Program-made: the position numbers and the translations under genes
Shown: piece after piece, positions 61,682 through 64,000 of the stretch
How positions within the stretch are numbered: position 1 is the first letter of the stretch
How the letters are laid out: every line of letters starts with the position of its first letter
Notes under the pieces: model-generated
Database searches by the model: none
Told to the model about the DNA's origin: nothing
Seen by the model: only the letters and a program-made list of their open reading frames with translations
Assembly (NCBI RefSeq): GCF_900177795.1
Contig: NZ_FXWJ01000002.1
Coordinates: forward strand, 310,001-374,000
Source: Plantibacter elymi (nom. nud.)
GTDB taxonomy: Bacteria; Actinomycetota; Actinomycetes; Actinomycetales; Microbacteriaceae
Direction: 5' to 3'
DNA: 64,000 nt

Positions 61682-61805
61682 GGGTGGTCCTCCAGGTCGG
61701 GGTGTGTGGTCCTCAGCGAACACGGTCGCGATCGTCCTGGTCAAATACCGATTCGAACCTCGATTGAGAGCGTTCCGCTCGCAATCTGGACGAAACAGCG
61801 CGGTA

Positions 61806-61820
61806 ATACGAGGGTCGTAT
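61806..61820. promoter_or_regulatory. LysR-type T-N11-A operator in the lysR/nitrogen-operon divergent promoter
   Basis: ATACGAGGGTCGTAT is a perfect 6-3-6 palindrome that contains the LysR consensus T-N11-A (T61807, A61819). It overlaps the -10-like TATCGT (61818-61823) of the LysR gene, the classic place for autoregulation, and lies 125 bp upstream of the divergent operon's first start, where activation would take place. Confidence 0.75.
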
Positions 61821-61830
61821 CGTCGATGGG

Positions 61831-62736
61831 ATGGAGCTCCGCCAGCTGCGCTACTTCCTCGCCGTCGCCGAGGAGCTCCACTTCGGGCGCGCCGCTCGAC
61901 GGCTGCACATGTCGCAGCCACCGCTGAGCGTCCAGGTCGCACGGCTCGAGCAGGAGGTCGGCACCGCGCTGTTCGACCGTTCGACGAGGCGGGTGGCGCT
62001 GACCCCCGCTGGACGACATCTCCAGGCGCGGGCGAGACACATCGTCGAGGAGCTCGACACGGTCCGGGGTGAGATGCGCGACTTCGTCGACGGTCTCGCC
62101 GGGGAGCTCACCGCGGGGTTCGTGAGTTCGGCCAACTACACGGTCCTCCCCGGTGTCGTGCAGCTGTTCCGGGCGAGCCGCCCCGGGGTGACGCTACGCC
62201 TGGTGCCGTTGACCTCAGGAGAACAGTTCGACCGGCTCCGCGACGGCACGCTCGACGTCGGGATCGTCCGTGACGAGGTCCCGCAGACGCCATCCGACAG
62301 CTCTCCAGCGCTCACCACCGAGGTCGTCTTCGAGGAGCGTCTCGTGGCGTGCCTCCCGGTGGGTCATGCGCTGGCGGGCCGACCCGAGGTCACCGCGGAG
62401 GAGCTCATGGACGTCCCGATGATCTCCTACCCGCGGGCGCTCATGCCAGGATTCGTGGACCGCGTCGCGGAGGTCCTCGGCACGTCGAGTCGGACGCAGG
62501 TGGTCGAGGAGGTCGTCCATCAGGAGACCGCACTCGGGTTCGTCGCGGCCGGCGTGGGCATGACGATCCTGCCCGAGTCGGTGCGGCAGCTGGTGCCGCC
62601 GTCGATCGTCGTCGTGCCGCTCGCCGGGTCGCCGACGACACGCCTGCTGGCCGCTCGTCAGGAACGGGCGGACGACAGCCCGGTCCACGAAGCGTTCATC
62701 GCGTGTCTCCGCGACGCGGCCGCGCAGCTCGGGTGA
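61831..62736 (+). CDS. LysR-family transcriptional regulator
   Basis: A 301-residue LysR regulator. The winged HTH occupies 1-60 (MELRQLRYFLAVAEELHFGR; AARRLHMSQPPLSVQVARLE) and the inducer-binding domain about 90-295. The ATG at 61831 has TATCGT 7 nt upstream and no ribosome site, so it is leaderless. It is divergent from the ornithine-cyclodeaminase-like/amtB/amine oxidase/amidohydrolase operon and shares a T-N11-A palindrome with it, so it very probably controls it. The inducer may be an amine or amide substrate (inference). Confidence 0.92.
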   Translation: MELRQLRYFLAVAEELHFGRAARRLHMSQPPLSVQVARLEQEVGTALFDRSTRRVALTPAGRHLQARARHIVEELDTVRGEMRDFVDGLAGELTAGFVSSANYTVLPGVVQLFRASRPGVTLRLVPLTSGEQFDRLRDGTLDVGIVRDEVPQTPSDSSPALTTEVVFEERLVACLPVGHALAGRPEVTAEELMDVPMISYPRALMPGFVDRVAEVLGTSSRTQVVEEVVHQETALGFVAAGVGMTILPESVRQLVPPSIVVVPLAGSPTTRLLAARQERADDSPVHEAFIACLRDAAAQLG

Positions 62737-62839
62737 AGGTCAGCCGGAGACAGTCTCAATGCGACGGGTATCCTCGGGAAGGCCAGGCTCGGCGAGGCCG
62801 GGAATCCGGTCGGCAGCTCACCACCAGGAGAGGAACAGC

Positions 62840-63601
62840 ATGACGTCTCTCGCGTCCGCAGGACGACGGGTCGCATTGGTGACCGGCGCATCCAGAGGCC
62901 TCGGCGCGGGGATCGCCCGGCGACTCGGTGCCGAGGGCTATTTCGTCGCCGTCAACTACCGCTCCGGGGCCAACCAGGCTGCGGAGGTCGTCGAGTCCAT
63001 CCGCCAGGCCGGCGGTGCCGCCGACGCGTTCAGCGCGGACGTGACGGATGAGGAAGCCGTCTCCTCGCTCGTCGAGCGCATCACGGGAACCGCGGGTCCC
63101 CTCGCGGTCCTGGTCGCCAACGCCACCGGGCCGCAACCGACGGTCGCGATCGACGACCTCGACTGGGACGACCACCTCGCCCAGTTGGACTTCTTCGTGA
63201 AGAGCCCGACACTGCTGGTGCGGGCGGCCGTCCCGCACATGCGCGAGCAACGATTCGGCCGGATCATCCAGATCGGATCCGACATGTTCGAGCGGGCCCT
63301 GCCGGAGATGTCCGCCTACGTCGCGGCGAAGGGCGCGCAGCTCGGCCTGACCCGTTCGTGGGCTCGGGAACTCGGACCGTCCGGGATCACCGTGAACCTG
63401 GTTGCACCCGGATGGATCCCCGTCGAGCGCCACGCCGATGCCTCCCCGCAGGAGATCGCCGCCTACCTGGCCGAAGTGCCGATGGGGCGGATGGGCACCA
63501 TCGACGACATCGCGGAGACCGTCGCCTTCCTCGCCTCGGACCGGGCCGGCTTCATCACCGGGCAGCGGATCACCGTCAACGGCGGCCACACCATCGACTA
63601 A
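62840..63601 (+). CDS. SDR-family oxidoreductase (classical)
   Basis: A 253-residue classical SDR. The cofactor loop is TGASRGLGAGIA (15-26), the catalytic S147 is in IQIGSDMFE and Y160-x3-K164 in SAYVAAKGAQLGL; NNAG is replaced by VANATGP. It resembles FabG-type 3-oxoacyl reductases, but the asparagine motif VANATG and absence of fatty-acid genes leave the substrate open. GGAGAGGAACAGC precedes the ATG. It follows the LysR gene by 103 bp. Confidence 0.87.
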   Translation: MTSLASAGRRVALVTGASRGLGAGIARRLGAEGYFVAVNYRSGANQAAEVVESIRQAGGAADAFSADVTDEEAVSSLVERITGTAGPLAVLVANATGPQPTVAIDDLDWDDHLAQLDFFVKSPTLLVRAAVPHMREQRFGRIIQIGSDMFERALPEMSAYVAAKGAQLGLTRSWARELGPSGITVNLVAPGWIPVERHADASPQEIAAYLAEVPMGRMGTIDDIAETVAFLASDRAGFITGQRITVNGGHTID

Positions 63602-63697
63602 GTGGGCAACCTCTCGCGCGTCCCGCCGCTGGCGACGGCGCGCCGGGCTTGCGGCATGGCCTGGACAAACGAGTCGCGCCTGTCCAAGCTGGAACCG

Positions 63698-64000
63698 ATG
63701 ACCGACACCCGCGACGACTTCACCATCCGACGAGCCACCCTGGACGACGTCCCCCTCCTGCAAGCGTGGAGCTGCGACGAACCCGTCGCCTGGATCGACT
63801 CGGAACGACTGACCGCCGAACTCGGGAGTCGGAACTATCGGCCGGAATGGTCGTGGATCGCCGAGCAGGACGGTCGCCCGGTGGCACGAGCACTCTGGTG
63901 GGGCCAGGCGGACGCGAACCGGCCCGCCACACTCGACTGCGTCACCACCACGGTCGAAGTCGCGGAGCCCGAACGTGTCGGTGCCGCGCTCATCCGTGCC
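63698..64000 (+). CDS. GNAT-family N-acetyltransferase, truncated at window edge
   Basis: The first 101 codons of a gene running off the right edge. FTIRRATLDDVPLLQAW is the GNAT beta1/alpha1 start; WSWIAEQDGRPVARALWW fits beta2-beta3 and the partial C-terminus ERVGAALIRA is the start of the acetyl-CoA helix region. It acetylates an amine of unknown identity. The ATG at 63698 is chosen from the start of homology-like sequence; an in-frame ATG at 63656 would add 14 residues. No clear ribosome site precedes either. Confidence 0.65.
   Translation, partial: MTDTRDDFTIRRATLDDVPLLQAWSCDEPVAWIDSERLTAELGSRNYRPEWSWIAEQDGRPVARALWWGQADANRPATLDCVTTTVEVAEPERVGAALIRA

Noticed and set aside
63602-63697. 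Terminator hairpin after the SDR gene
   Set aside because: GC-rich partial complementarity is present, but no uninterrupted stem longer than about five pairs could be found.

Overview
The window is a gene-dense, high-GC chromosomal segment of an actinobacterium. The evidence is strong G/C third-position bias, GTG and TTG starts, many 4-bp start/stop overlaps, several leaderless-looking genes, a DtxR-type iron box, DUF2510 repeats, and sugar ABC importers without their own ATPase. A plant- or soil-associated member of the Microbacteriaceae is a reasonable guess, but nothing in the window proves it. I see no rRNA, tRNA, CRISPR array, insertion sequence or phage gene. No stretch longer than 300 bp lacks a gene.

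Layout. 1-12 kb is a housekeeping and oxidoreductase region: the edge of a probable kynureninase, an azoreductase-like flavoprotein, a membrane-anchored sulfite-oxidase-like molybdoenzyme, a GDSL hydrolase, two luciferase-like monooxygenases, a sulfhydrylase-like PLP enzyme, ArfB, a lipid kinase and a cyclodeaminase-like protein. 11.9-29.5 kb is a divergent plant-glycan locus. Leftward run a binding protein, two permeases, GH3, GH127 and a LacI regulator. Rightward run a LacI regulator, GH36, GH51, GH27 and GH95. None of the six hydrolases has a signal peptide, so the locus looks built to import arabinose-, galactose- and fucose-bearing oligosaccharides and trim them in the cytoplasm.

29.5-31.4 kb holds thioredoxin and small proteins. 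31.4-40.8 kb is an iron locus: an AraC regulator, a DtxR-type operator, then a tightly coupled operon of a siderophore-binding lipoprotein, two FecCD permeases, a FecE ATPase, two exporter-fold ABC half-transporters and a siderophore-interacting flavoprotein. The two half-transporters have complementary lost motifs that fall into one dead ATP site, which together with the flavoprotein suggests an IrtAB-like siderophore transporter.

40.8-47.5 kb is a second sugar locus: LacI, binding protein, two permeases, a GH32-like enzyme and a serine beta-lactamase-like hydrolase. 47.5-53.8 kb is a third: binding protein, two permeases and a GH13 alpha-glucosidase, divergent from a ROK regulator. 53.9-56.7 kb has a lipase-like hydrolase, a membrane protein and an XRE-cupin regulator whose frame stays open, across a CsoR-like palindrome, into a DUF4396 membrane protein. 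56.8-61.7 kb is a nitrogen operon: an ornithine-cyclodeaminase/tyramine-oxidase-subunit-B-like protein, AmtB, a sarcosine/N-methyltryptophan-oxidase-like enzyme and an M20 amidohydrolase. It is divergent from a LysR gene with a textbook T-N11-A palindrome. The window ends with an SDR and a truncated GNAT acetyltransferase.
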